64,000 nucleotides of DNA from M3007 sp035299505 (GCA_035299505.1 DATGWL010000046.1:9148-73147); one strand, 5' to 3'. Numbered from the stretch's first letter, positions 40,774 to 49,103 are shown. The notes: generated from the sequence alone by a model not told the origin. Program-made: numbers and translations.

Positions 40774-42705
40774 TTACTTTTCCACACGCTCCAGTAAACG
40801 GGAGGTAATCCGCAGGAAATCCATTTCCGTGATGATACCCACGAGTTCCTTGCTTTTAACCACCGGTAAACAACCGATGCGGTGTTCGCGCATTTTATTC
40901 ATGGCTTCCAGAATGGATGTTTCCGGGGTAACTGTAACAGGTTTTTCAATCATCAGGTCATTAACCGTTATCACCGGCGGCTCTTCGTTCGGGTCAACGG
41001 TATGGCGGGCAAAGTGCCTCAACAGCATTCTGCTGGAAATGAGGCCCACCAGTTCGCCTTTGCTGTTTTCCACAGGCATGTAGCGAATACGTCGCCAGTC
41101 CATAATTTCAGCTACCAGAGCCACCAGGTCTTCTTTTTGCACAGTAAAGAGGTCAGTCGACATGAACTCTTCCACTTTCATGTGGCCGGGTTGCCAGTTG
41201 TCGATGTCGGCAGCGGAGGCTTCTTTCCAGGTATGCACAGGCTTGTTTTGTTGTTGATTTTTGATGGTGGCGGCGGTTACGGCGGTCACAGCCTCGTCGG
41301 TGGTAATATCCTTAATAAGGCTGGTGAAGGTGCGCAGGGCCCAGCGTGCGCCGGTTTTGTGTTCGCGGGTGCGGGCCTCAATGATGTCGAGGTATTTGTT
41401 GATATCGGCGGTTTTTACCTTGCGCATTTTCAGGCCTTCTTTGGCCAGCGGCAGCAACTCTTTGAGGATCAGTTCTTTAACGGTTATTTTATTGTCCTTC
41501 ATCCAGCTAAAGGTGCTGTCGATGCCAAATTTGGCCGATTTCAGGAAGTTGTCGCGGGCATCAGCGAAGTCCATGTGTTTGGTGATGTCCGGGTATTGGG
41601 CGCCCATGGCAATCATACAACCCAGCCAGAGGGCTGCGTTTGCGGTGGCGTCTACCGGCGTTGGGCCTGCAGGCATTACGCGGTTTTCGATGCGCAGGTG
41701 GGGTTTTCCGTTGGGAGAGATGCCGTAACAAGGACGATTCCAGCGGTACACGGTGGAGTTGTGGATCTGCAGGGCGCGCAGTTTGGGCGTTTGTCCGCTC
41801 CGCACCATGGCCAGGGAATCTTCTTCAATGGCGCCGGCCAGCAATACCCGGAAGCGGCTGATATCCTCCTTGTAGATTTCCGTGATGTCGCCTTTAAGCC
41901 AACCAGAGCCAAAGTTTACGCGCGGCAGGCGCTCGCGCATGTGGTCGTAAGTTGTACGGGTATCAAGGCTTTGCTGGAACAGGGCAATACGGGTTTCATG
42001 CCACAGGCGTCTGCCGAATACCAGCGGTGAGTTGGCTGAAACGGCGATCAGTGGCGCTGCCAGCACCTGAGCGATGTTGTACATTTTGACGAATTCCTTG
42101 GGTGCCACCTGCAGGTGCACCTGGAAACTGGTATTGCAAGCCTCCAGCAGTGGAGAATCGTGTTTCACCAACAGTTCGTCTACACCTTCTACCCGTAGTT
42201 CGAAGGCGGTACCCAGGAGGTGTTTCTGGATGGCCGCCATGAGGGCGAAGTAGCGATCTTTGGGGGTGAGGTTGTGCATTTCCAGGTCGTGCTTGCGCAG
42301 AGTAGGCAGGATGCCGCAGAGGATAATGCTGGCGTCGAATTCATTCAAAACTTTCTGAATTTCAGAAAGATAGAAGATGTTTTCGGCCTCCATATCGGAG
42401 AGGCAGGTGCCGGTGAATTCGCGCGGACTGAGGTTGTTTTCCAGGTTGAATTTGGCGAGCTCGGTCACGCACCAGGGTTTGTCGTTGCCCATTCTTTCCA
42501 GCACTTGCATATTGATGCAGGCGGGTTTGAGGGTTTTGTTATCCACCAGGCACATTTCCTGCTCGGCGCCAATGCGCGTGATATCGCTTTCGAACCAGTC
42601 GTTCTGAAGCATATATTCGAAGGCCTGAACATCGCCCAGAAGACTCCGGACGAAGTGTTGCATTTCGCTTTTACTTTCTACCGTGTTTACTTTTTGAAAA
42701 CCCAT
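40774..42705 (-). CDS. GCS2-family carboxylate-amine ligase fused to two CBS domains
   Basis: In this 643-residue protein, residues about 35-480 match the glutamate-cysteine ligase type 2 (GCS2) fold: RIGAEQEMCLVD at the start is the metal/ATP-binding Glu motif, with FQVHLQVAPKEF and HLRIENRVMPAGPTP further on. Residues about 515-643 hold two CBS domains (MSTDLFTVQKEDLVALVAEIM, then EKPVTVTPETSILEAMNKM). CBS pairs usually bind adenine nucleotides, so the ligase may be allosterically regulated. The substrate could be glutamate plus an amine; gshB is absent. The gene is monocistronic in the window. Confidence 0.88.
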   Translation of the reverse strand: MGFQKVNTVESKSEMQHFVRSLLGDVQAFEYMLQNDWFESDITRIGAEQEMCLVDNKTLKPACINMQVLERMGNDKPWCVTELAKFNLENNLSPREFTGTCLSDMEAENIFYLSEIQKVLNEFDASIILCGILPTLRKHDLEMHNLTPKDRYFALMAAIQKHLLGTAFELRVEGVDELLVKHDSPLLEACNTSFQVHLQVAPKEFVKMYNIAQVLAAPLIAVSANSPLVFGRRLWHETRIALFQQSLDTRTTYDHMRERLPRVNFGSGWLKGDITEIYKEDISRFRVLLAGAIEEDSLAMVRSGQTPKLRALQIHNSTVYRWNRPCYGISPNGKPHLRIENRVMPAGPTPVDATANAALWLGCMIAMGAQYPDITKHMDFADARDNFLKSAKFGIDSTFSWMKDNKITVKELILKELLPLAKEGLKMRKVKTADINKYLDIIEARTREHKTGARWALRTFTSLIKDITTDEAVTAVTAATIKNQQQNKPVHTWKEASAADIDNWQPGHMKVEEFMSTDLFTVQKEDLVALVAEIMDWRRIRYMPVENSKGELVGLISSRMLLRHFARHTVDPNEEPPVITVNDLMIEKPVTVTPETSILEAMNKMREHRIGCLPVVKSKELVGIITEMDFLRITSRLLERVEK

Positions 42706-42900
42706 GCTATACGATTGTTTTTTGCCCCGCCAACAATTATTTGGTTTGGTTGCGGGAGGAAGTCAGTGGCAAATATGTAAAACGATACTGACAAGCCAAA
42801 AATATTTATTTTTTCAGGATGCGGAAAACATTCCCAGAGCGCGAAAATGAGGATTTAAAAAACGAATACGCATTTTTTGGCAGTGGAATGGAATTCCTTT

Positions 42901-42909
42901 TACCTTTGC
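42901..42909 (+). promoter_or_regulatory. tRNA gene promoter, -7 TACCTTTGC with -33 TTTG
   Basis: This is a full TAnnTTTG match. TTTG at 42876-42879 lies 21 nt upstream, the expected -33 spacing. The predicted start near 42915 leaves a short 5' leader before the tRNA. Confidence 0.7.
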
Positions 42910-42929
42910 GGCGTTCTGGTTCAGAACAC

Positions 42930-43003
42930 GGGCTTGTAGCTCAGGTGGTTAGAGCGGCTGACTCATAATCAGATGGTCGCGGGTTCAATTCCTGCCAGGC
43001 CCA
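42930..43003 (+). tRNA. tRNA with anticodon CAT (Met elongator or Ile2)
   Basis: This 74-nt cloverleaf has acceptor stem GGGCTTG/CAGGCCC, D-arm GCTC/GAGC, anticodon stem GCTGA/TCAGA (outer G-A mismatch) with loop CTCATAA, and T-arm GCGGG/CCTGC. The discriminator is A. No CCA is encoded; ACT follows. A CAT anticodon can be elongator Met or the lysidine-modified isoleucine tRNA. The ATGGTCGC variable region resembles Ile2, but I cannot decide. The promoter lies upstream and a hairpin terminator lies downstream. Confidence 0.95.
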
Positions 43004-43008
43004 CTAAA

Positions 43009-43036
43009 GTGAATGAGTGAGTGAATGAGTGAGCGA
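43009..43036. repeat. GTGA/ATGA micro-array after the tRNA
   Basis: The words GTGAATGA, GTGAGTGA, ATGAGTGA and GCGA follow the tRNA 3' end by 5 nt. The same GTGA run follows the polA stop (58927-58943). Confidence 0.75.
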
Positions 43037-43054
43037 GACGTTCACAAAAAAATT

Positions 43055-43093
43055 AAGGAGCCATTCCGGTGTCGGGGTGGCTCCTTTGCTTTT
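43055..43093 (+). terminator. Hairpin terminator after the tRNA
   Basis: AAGGAGCCA (43055-43063) pairs with TGGCTCCTT (43078-43086) across a 14-nt loop, followed by TGCTTTT. It is a plausible intrinsic terminator for the tRNA transcript; the T-run is interrupted. Confidence 0.6.
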
Positions 43094-43129
43094 GGCGGTG
43101 ATGCGATGGCGCACCATATAGTATGGTCT

Positions 43130-43432
43130 TCAGGGAGATGGTGACTTTTGGTTGTCGAAATACGTTTTCAGATCCTGATAGAACTGTTCGAAGGCGGCTA
43201 TGCCTTCATCGGTGATGCGGCAGAGGGTAAGCGGATAATTATTCCGGTAGGTTTTTTCCACCGTAATATATCCAGCTTCCTGCAGTTTGCCAACCTGTAC
43301 GCTGAGGTTGCCGCTGGTGGCGCCGGTTTTTTCTTTCAGCATATTGAACTCGGCTTCCCGGGCCACCATCAGGTACGACAAAATGGCTAACCTTAGTTGG
43401 GAAAGCAGCAGTGGGTTAAGTTCCTGATACAT
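43130..43432 (-). CDS. Winged-helix transcriptional regulator
   Basis: This 100-residue protein is a single winged helix-turn-helix domain: LRLAILSYLMVAREAEFNMLKEKTGATSGNLSVQVGKLQEAGYITVEK is the HTH and wing, then LCRITDEGIAAFEQFYQDLKTY. It matches the transcriptional-regulator family with an ArsR/MarR-like winged helix common in Bacteroidota. It overlaps the preceding membrane-protein gene by 17 nt. The pair probably forms a regulator plus sensor or target. Confidence 0.9.
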   Translation of the reverse strand: MYQELNPLLLSQLRLAILSYLMVAREAEFNMLKEKTGATSGNLSVQVGKLQEAGYITVEKTYRNNYPLTLCRITDEGIAAFEQFYQDLKTYFDNQKSPSP

Positions 43433-44015
43433 GGCCTTTTTTTACCTCTTGATTGAGTAAATATCCTGGAAGCAGGTAGCCAAAAATGGCGCAGGCGCCC
43501 TGTACCAACAGGTGTTGAACGTCAGTAAGAAACAGGCACCACAGCGCTCCGGCCCAAATTACCATGGCGCCCAGAATCAGTGGGCGGAATTTGAGCATAA
43601 TACCCGACATAAAGGTGGCGAAACCCATCAAAATCAGGATGAATGGGGAAGGGGAGAGGTGGTTTTTTACGGCCAACGGAATAGCCAGAATCATGGAAAT
43701 GCCAAATCCGAGCCAGATCATGTTGTACCAGTGACTGAAAACATTGGGTTCCCGTTTAATCTTTTCGCGGCGCCATTCCCGGATTATGGCAGCAGGCATG
43801 CCGATCACAACCATGATTCCCCAGGCCATTTCCGGATGTTCGTGGAGATTGTTGGTTGCCAGATACCAGTGTGCCAGGCTGGCAATGGCCACCAGCCAGC
43901 CCCATAACAAAAAGTGGAAGCCGTTGTCGCGAAAGGTACGCTTGGCAATGTCGATGGTTTCCCGAATGACCTGGAGGCTTTCCAGAGGAGATAGTATTTT
44001 ATCTGTTGTTTGCAT
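43416..44015 (-). CDS. Five- to six-helix membrane protein, partner of the winged-helix regulator
   Basis: This 199-residue protein has helices at about residues 35-52, 66-82, 100-118, 124-142, 145-165 and 172-188, after a cytoplasmic N-terminus (TDKILSPLESLQVIRETID). No domain is recognised, though the architecture is common next to small winged-helix regulators in this phylum. It overlaps the regulator gene by 17 nt, implying translational coupling. Confidence 0.85.
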   Translation of the reverse strand: MQTTDKILSPLESLQVIRETIDIAKRTFRDNGFHFLLWGWLVAIASLAHWYLATNNLHEHPEMAWGIMVVIGMPAAIIREWRREKIKREPNVFSHWYNMIWLGFGISMILAIPLAVKNHLSPSPFILILMGFATFMSGIMLKFRPLILGAMVIWAGALWCLFLTDVQHLLVQGACAIFGYLLPGYLLNQEVKKGHVSGT

Positions 44016-44152
44016 GGGTAAACAATTGGGTTTGCATTTTTAACGATGCAAATATGCAAACTAGTTTACAATATAAACTAAATTATTTGATAAACTTTTT
44101 TTCAACGGCGACAGGCAGCGTGAGATGTGGGATGAAATGCTGTTTCCGGAAA

Positions 44153-44188
44153 GAAAAATGAGTGACCCCAAAATTTGGGATCACTCAT
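44153..44188 (-). terminator. Rho-independent terminator of the DUF2541 gene
   Basis: Reading the minus strand, ATGAGTGATCCCAAA pairs with the complementary segment ending TCACTCAT (44158-44188; about 14 bp with one G-T pair), followed by TTTTTC. It lies about 45 nt beyond the stop of the gene at 44234. Confidence 0.8.
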
Positions 44189-44233
44189 AATGTTTTATAG
44201 AAAAAGGTGGGGCCTCTACCGAGGTCTAACCAG

Positions 44234-44629
44234 TTAGTGCTTACCCCAGAGCTCAACTACCCCTTTGCCGGCAGCGAGATTTTTGGTGTCGTACCACATC
44301 ACTACTTTGCGAATAATACGTTTGTTGCCAGGCAGATCAATGACCCTGCTTACGCTTCCGGCGCGGAAACTTTGCCGAAGATCAATCTCTTCCACATCAC
44401 CGTTACCGTAATGTACGGCCAGTTTGTGCATATTGATCGGGCTTCGTTTTACCCGAATTTGAATGGCGGAAAATACACCCTCAGCGCGGGTAACCAGTAT
44501 TTCGTCCCGATCAACTTTATAGTCAATTTTTCGGGATCCCAACAGTTCCCATGGACCAAAATTGGCCATAGTGAACGACATGCCTGCGAAGGCAACTGCC
44601 AGTGCAGCGAAAAGAAATTTGATTTTCAT
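44234..44629 (-). CDS. Secreted DUF2541-like protein
   Basis: This 131-residue protein has a signal peptide (MKIKFLFAALAVAFAGMSFT). The mature part WELLGSRKIDYKVDRDEILV, followed by FSAIQIRVKRSPINM and SRVIDLPGNKRIIRKVVMWYDT, matches the DUF2541 pattern: a small all-beta secreted protein. The function is unknown. It stands alone, with a good terminator downstream. It is divergent from radC. Confidence 0.8.
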   Translation of the reverse strand: MKIKFLFAALAVAFAGMSFTMANFGPWELLGSRKIDYKVDRDEILVTRAEGVFSAIQIRVKRSPINMHKLAVHYGNGDVEEIDLRQSFRAGSVSRVIDLPGNKRIIRKVVMWYDTKNLAAGKGVVELWGKH

Positions 44630-44727
44630 ATTTGCATTTGTTAAGTGAACAGAGTATTTTTGGATGTTGGACGGTTTGACATTAGATGTTGGACCCAGGT
44701 TTAATTCAGCAGCTTGTTAACTCATTT

Positions 44728-44763
44728 CAAACCCATCAAACCCTTCAAACCCTTCAAACTCAA
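44728..44763. repeat. Four-unit 9-bp array (CAAACCCAT/CAAACCCTT) in the radC leader
   Basis: The units are CAAACCCAT, CAAACCCTT, CAAACCCTT and CAAACTCAA. They are G-free in the sense direction of radC and end 32 nt before its ATG. This is the same word family and the same orientation relative to the gene as at 22549 and 37150. Confidence 0.88.
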
Positions 44764-44785
44764 CGGCGGCCAAACCCGCCGGTAC
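44764..44785 (+). repeat. GGCGG-CCGCC hairpin shared with 48143
   Basis: CGGCGG (44764-44769) pairs with CCGCCG (44776-44781) across a 6-nt loop, and GTAC follows. The block CGGCGGC-Y-AAACCCGCC-R-GTAC is repeated at 48143-48164, also upstream of a plus-strand gene. Confidence 0.75.
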
Positions 44786-44795
44786 GTGAAAACTT

Positions 44796-45488
44796 ATGAA
44801 AACACCCTCATTGGCCATCAGTGCCTGGGCGGAGGAAGACCGCCCGCGTGAAAAAATGCTCCTGAAGGGGCGCCATGCTTTATCCGACGCCGAATTGCTG
44901 GCCATTCTTTTGGGCTCTGGCAGTATGGGCGAAAGCGCTGTCGGTTTGGCGCAACGGATTTTGAGCACCGTAGACAACAACCTCCATGAACTGGGCAAAC
45001 GTTCCATTACGGAGTTGCAGAGGTTCAAAGGCATCGGCGAGGCCAAAGCCATTACTATAGCCGCTGCGCTGGAGCTGGGCAGACGCCGGCAGTTGTCGGA
45101 CTTGCGTGAGCGCCCGCGGGTGAGCACCAGCAGAGATGCGTATCTGGCTATTTCAACCATGTTGAACGATTTGCACCATGAGGAGTTCTGGTTGCTGTTT
45201 CTCAACAAAGCTAATGAGATTTTCAGTAGGGAACAACTTAGTATTGGCGGCTCGGCGGGTACAGTTGCTGATGTAAAAATAGCATTTAAAATGGCCATTG
45301 ATGCCAAAGCCTCGGCTGTTATTGCGGTACACAACCATCCTTCCGGCAACCTGAAGCCCAGTGAGGCCGACACGCAATTGACCAAAAAGATGCGTGAGGC
45401 GGGCAAAATTCTGGACATTCCGCTACTGGATCACCTTATTATATCTGAACGCGGTTACTTCAGTTTTGCGGATGAAGGGATACTTTGA
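44796..45488 (+). CDS. radC: RadC-family JAB/MPN domain protein
   Basis: This 230-residue protein is of normal length. A helix-hairpin-helix segment (LQRFKGIGEAKAITIAAALELG, about residues 70-91) precedes the MPN domain. The JAMM metal site is H179-N-H181-P-S-G followed by D192 (HNHPSGNLKPSEAD). The role of RadC in DNA repair is disputed; a metal-dependent hydrolase or DNA-binding role is inferred from motifs. It ends 16 nt before the convergent mutA stop. The leader carries the 9-bp array and the GGCGG hairpin. Confidence 0.95.
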   Translation: MKTPSLAISAWAEEDRPREKMLLKGRHALSDAELLAILLGSGSMGESAVGLAQRILSTVDNNLHELGKRSITELQRFKGIGEAKAITIAAALELGRRRQLSDLRERPRVSTSRDAYLAISTMLNDLHHEEFWLLFLNKANEIFSREQLSIGGSAGTVADVKIAFKMAIDAKASAVIAVHNHPSGNLKPSEADTQLTKKMREAGKILDIPLLDHLIISERGYFSFADEGIL

Positions 45489-45504
45489 TTGCCAGGTGTT
45501 TGGC

Positions 45505-46617
45505 TCAGGCTTCTGTTGGCCAGGCGCTTACGGCCAATTGCCGGGTCAGTGTTTCAATGTAGTAACTTCCGGCAGCTGGATCAGACACAGCGTCGAGCGC
45601 GCTTTCCATTTTGAGCAGGTGCTGTACGTTACGGGCAATGCGCCGGGAGAATGTAGCCGGATATTTGGCCTGCGACTCCCGACCGGCGTCGTAGGGTAGC
45701 ACAGTGAGCCGGGTTGCACCGCCCTGCACAGCCGACATGGCCATGGTGGTGGCGCGGATCATGTTGGTGTAAAGGTCGTCGGTATACGTTTCAGGCTGGT
45801 ATTGTACCGCTATGGTGGGGTAATTGAGCGGCGCTTTCCAGGCATGGAGCACGTTTAGCCAGAGTATTTTGAGGGCACGAAGACGGGCTGTTTCCGCAAA
45901 ATAACTTTTACCGATGGCGATGGAAAACTCCATAGTTTGGCTGATATCTGCTACTGAAAGGCCTTTTTCGGAAAGTTTGCTCAGGTAAGTGTTGGCGTGT
46001 TGAATGGTGTCTTTCAGGCTGGTATCGGCGCTGGCAGCCACCCGTATGAGTTTGAATTGCGGGAATTTGGTATGGGCATACTCAATCAGTTCGGCCAGGT
46101 AACGCCAATCTACCACACTTGAAACCGGTACCGGATCGTAAGCCAGACTGCCTTTCAGGTCACTGGTGGACAGACCTTTTTGTGCGGCAAGTGATTCCAG
46201 CAGTGCCAGAAAAATACCCGGATTGGTATCTACGGCCTTGCCGGCAAAGTGTAAGCCGATGTAATCCAGGTAAATGCCGTCCAGCAACTGGGCGAAATTT
46301 ACGGCATTCGGGGTGGTGTGCAGCACGAAACATAGCCCTTCTGCTCCGCCTTCCAGGGCTTCCAGAGCTTGACGATTGGCCGTAACAGGGTCGGAAACGA
46401 GAATTTCTTCAACTATTTCCCAGCCCTTGGCAGCGCTCTCCATTGATGCCGGAGGTTGCGGGAAGTCGTCGGCATGCACAAACGGCGTAACTACGGAACC
46501 GTCCGTGCGTGTCCATAGCAGTTCTTCCATGGGGCGTCCTTTGAGGTCTTTGGCGATCTGGTTCAGCCATTCAGCTTTCGACACGGGAGGAAACTCGGAT
46601 AACATGGAAACCTGCAT
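45505..46617 (-). CDS. Short methylmalonyl-CoA mutase small-subunit homologue
   Basis: This 370-residue protein aligns with the N-terminal and TIM-barrel part of the MutA small subunit: WLNQIAKDLKGRPMEELLWTRTDGS opens the barrel and TVLPYDAGRESQAKYPATFSRRIARNVQHLL is the late barrel. The usual DPAAGSYYIETLT end is present but the protein stops a few residues later (SAWPTEA). It has no cobalamin-binding domain, unlike full-length MutA (about 600 residues or more). The catalytic large subunit is not adjacent. It may be a structural subunit or a trimmed relic. It has a full -7 element upstream and is convergent with radC. Confidence 0.85.
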   Translation of the reverse strand: MQVSMLSEFPPVSKAEWLNQIAKDLKGRPMEELLWTRTDGSVVTPFVHADDFPQPPASMESAAKGWEIVEEILVSDPVTANRQALEALEGGAEGLCFVLHTTPNAVNFAQLLDGIYLDYIGLHFAGKAVDTNPGIFLALLESLAAQKGLSTSDLKGSLAYDPVPVSSVVDWRYLAELIEYAHTKFPQFKLIRVAASADTSLKDTIQHANTYLSKLSEKGLSVADISQTMEFSIAIGKSYFAETARLRALKILWLNVLHAWKAPLNYPTIAVQYQPETYTDDLYTNMIRATTMAMSAVQGGATRLTVLPYDAGRESQAKYPATFSRRIARNVQHLLKMESALDAVSDPAAGSYYIETLTRQLAVSAWPTEA

Positions 46618-46672
46618 TTAATAGGATAGCAATTGGAATAAGGCGCCTGGTTCAGACGGATTTTTGATGGCC

Positions 46673-46681
46673 GCAAAGGTA
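46673..46681 (-). promoter_or_regulatory. Putative mutA -7 promoter element
   Basis: The minus strand reads TACCTTTGC, a full match, 55 nt upstream of the start codon of the short mutA. Confidence 0.55.
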
Positions 46682-46821
46682 ACGACAGGGTAAGGCTTAA
46701 CACATACATCCAGGCCACATTTCCCTTGAAAATCTTTATTCGTGTTACAAAAAACGCAGTGTTCCCTTCCGCGTTTAGAAATTGTATGAATAATATCAAA
46801 CTTTTTTCCCCAAGGCCTGTT

Positions 46822-46830
46822 TACCTTTGC
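46822..46830 (+). promoter_or_regulatory. Putative iscS -7 promoter element
   Basis: TACCTTTGC is a full match, 20 nt before the ATG at 46851. It overlaps the alternative TTG start at 46827 and so argues for the ATG. Confidence 0.6.
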
Positions 46831-46850
46831 GATTAAATCTAAATAAGTAC

Positions 46851-48071
46851 ATGAACCAGCGCAAACTCATATATCTGGACAACAATGCCACTACCCCATG
46901 CGATCCGCGCGTGGTGGATGCAATGCTGCCCTATTTTTTTGAAAAACACGGCAATGCAGCCAGCCGGAGTCACCAGTTTGGCTGGGAGGCAGAAGATGCT
47001 GTGGATTACGCCCGGGAGCAAGTGGCCAAGCTTTTGAATGTTGAGGACAAGGAAATCATTTTTACTTCCGGAGCAACAGAAAGCAACAACCTGGCCCTGA
47101 AAGGTGTGTTCGAGATGTATGCCAAAAAAGGCAATCACATCATTACGGTTGAAACGGAACATAAAGCCATTCTGGACACCTGCGGTCACCTGGAAAAACA
47201 AGGCGCTGAAATCACTTATATTAAAGTGAAGGAAGACGGTTTGGTGGATCTGGCGGAATTGGAAGCTGCGATCAAACCCAACACCATTCTTATTTCAGTG
47301 ATGTGGGCCAACAACGAAACCGGCGTGATTCAGCCCATGCAGGAAATTGCCAAACTGTGCGAAAAACACGGCGTGCTTTTTCACTCCGATGCTACGCAGG
47401 CAGTGGGCAAAATTCCTACCCACCCGCGCGAGCTGGGGGTTCACCTCATGTCGTTCACTGCCCATAAAATGTATGGCCCCAAAGGTGTTGGTGCACTCTA
47501 CGTGAGCCGCAAAAACCCGCGGGTTAAAGTAACCGCCCAGATGGACGGTGGCGGCCACGAGCGCGGCATGCGTTCAGGCACCCTGAACGTTCCGGGCATC
47601 GTAGGCTTCGGTAAAGCGGCAGAAATTGCACGTGAAGAAATGCATCAGGATGCTGAACGCCTCAGCAAACTGCGCAATCACCTGGAGGCCGAATTGACTA
47701 AAATGGAAGAAACCAAGGTAAACGGCAATGTGAACAGCCGTATGCCGCACGTATCCAATATCTCTTTCAAACACGTGGAAGGAGAAGGTCTTATGATGAC
47801 TTTCAACCAAAACATTGCGGTTTCTTCAGGTTCTGCCTGTACTTCCGCATCGCTGGAGCCTTCTTACGTATTGGTAGGTATGGGTTTGGGCGACGATCTG
47901 GCGCATTCCAGTATCCGTTTCTCCCTGGGGCGTTTCACCACAGAAGAAGAAGTGAATCAAGCTATTGAGCTGGTACGCAACGGTGTGAACCACATGCGTG
48001 AACTCTCTCCAATCTGGGAAATGTATAAGGAAGGTGTGGATCTGACCAAGATAGAATGGACGGCGCACTAA
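46851..48071 (+). CDS. iscS: Cysteine desulfurase (IscS type)
   Basis: This 406-residue protein starts at the ATG at 46851 (MNQRKLIYLDNNATTP), the classic IscS N-terminus. The PLP lysine is K206 in SFTAHKMYGPKG. The catalytic cysteine is C330 in the loop SSGSACTSASLEPSYVL, whose length is IscS-like (group I) rather than SufS-like. It supplies persulfide sulfur for iron-sulfur cluster assembly. iscU and iscA follow on the same strand, but with a 267-nt gap after iscS. No iscR, hscA, hscB or fdx is seen nearby. Confidence 0.97.
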   Translation: MNQRKLIYLDNNATTPCDPRVVDAMLPYFFEKHGNAASRSHQFGWEAEDAVDYAREQVAKLLNVEDKEIIFTSGATESNNLALKGVFEMYAKKGNHIITVETEHKAILDTCGHLEKQGAEITYIKVKEDGLVDLAELEAAIKPNTILISVMWANNETGVIQPMQEIAKLCEKHGVLFHSDATQAVGKIPTHPRELGVHLMSFTAHKMYGPKGVGALYVSRKNPRVKVTAQMDGGGHERGMRSGTLNVPGIVGFGKAAEIAREEMHQDAERLSKLRNHLEAELTKMEETKVNGNVNSRMPHVSNISFKHVEGEGLMMTFNQNIAVSSGSACTSASLEPSYVLVGMGLGDDLAHSSIRFSLGRFTTEEEVNQAIELVRNGVNHMRELSPIWEMYKEGVDLTKIEWTAH

Positions 48072-48142
48072 ATTACATGAGGGAAGATTACATGAGTACA
48101 TGATTGAAGAGGGGGGGAGAATGGTTCAAAATTGTCAAACAT

Positions 48143-48164
48143 CGGCGGCTAAACCCGCCAGTAC
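48143..48164 (+). repeat. GGCGG-CCGCC hairpin, second copy
   Basis: CGGCGG pairs with CCGCC across the loop CTAAAC, and GTAC follows. Apart from two transitions the block is identical to 44764-44785. It lies in the 267-bp iscS-iscU spacer, which otherwise shows nothing recognisable. Confidence 0.75.
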
Positions 48165-48338
48165 AGTAAATACGGTTAACGCATGCCACTGCAAAGTCCA
48201 CCTGATGCATTTACGCAATTGGTTTACAAGATTTACTATTTTGTAAAAGGACTGTACTATCGGTTGCTTAGCAAAAAATAACCCATTGAAAACCACAAGG
48301 ATTTAACATCACTACATCAACGCTAAATACACTGTAAC

Positions 48339-48725
48339 ATGGCATATTCAGAAAAAGTGCTCGACCATTTCAAGAGTCCGAGAAATGTGGGCTCTCTTAA
48401 TAAAGATGCAAAGAATGTGGGTACCGGATTGGTAGGCGCCCCGGAATGTGGCGACGTAATGCGTCTGCAAATTGAAGTAGACGATGAAACCGGTGTAATC
48501 CGCGATGCCAAGTTTAAAACTTTTGGCTGTGGATCCGCTATTGCTTCTTCTTCTCTGGCCACGGAGTGGCTGAAAGGCAAAAGCCTGGAAGATGCACTTC
48601 GCATCGATAACATGGCCATCGTTGAGGAACTGGCCCTGCCCCCGGTAAAAATCCACTGTTCCGTATTGGCTGAAGATGCGATTAAAGCAGCCATTGCAGA
48701 TTATCAGCAAAAGAACAACCAGTAG
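48339..48725 (+). CDS. iscU: Iron-sulfur cluster scaffold IscU
   Basis: This 128-residue protein is the standard size. The cluster ligands C37, C64 and C107 and the accessory D39 are all present (APECGD, FGCGSA, KIHCSV). The LPPVK motif recognised by HscA is at residues 100-104, although no hscA is in the window. It accepts sulfur from IscS and builds 2Fe-2S clusters. It is separated from iscA by 2 nt. Confidence 0.97.
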   Translation: MAYSEKVLDHFKSPRNVGSLNKDAKNVGTGLVGAPECGDVMRLQIEVDDETGVIRDAKFKTFGCGSAIASSSLATEWLKGKSLEDALRIDNMAIVEELALPPVKIHCSVLAEDAIKAAIADYQQKNNQ

Positions 48726-48727
48726 TC

Positions 48728-49054
48728 ATGATCTTCGTAGCAGACAGCGCCAAGCAAAAAATCCAGGAAGTCCGCCAGTCTACCAAGCTGAGCGACGATT
48801 TTTTCATCCGGGTCAGTGTGACTTCCGGAGGATGCTCCGGTTTGTCTTACAAGCTTGATTTCGACAATGAATCCAAGCCGAATGATCAGGTATTTGAAGA
48901 CAATGGTATCAAGGTAGTTACTGATTTGAAGAGCTTCCTGTACCTTTTCAATACCACGCTGGAGTTTTCTGGCGGCCTGAACGGTAAAGGCTTTTCTTTT
49001 AACAACCCTAATGCCACCCGTACCTGCGGTTGTGGCGAAAGTTTTGCCGTATAG
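48728..49054 (+). CDS. iscA: Iron-sulfur assembly protein IscA/ErpA (HesB family)
   Basis: This 108-residue A-type carrier has the three conserved cysteines C36 (SGGCSGLSY) and C100/C102 (CGCGESFAV). It is thought to bind iron or clusters and pass them to apoproteins. IscA and ErpA cannot be told apart from sequence alone; I use iscA for its position 2 nt after iscU. A strong hairpin terminator follows. Confidence 0.95.
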   Translation: MIFVADSAKQKIQEVRQSTKLSDDFFIRVSVTSGGCSGLSYKLDFDNESKPNDQVFEDNGIKVVTDLKSFLYLFNTTLEFSGGLNGKGFSFNNPNATRTCGCGESFAV

Positions 49055-49103
49055 GCTTACGTAGTCGCCCGGAATATTCATTGCTCCATGCAGCAAACAA
49101 AAG

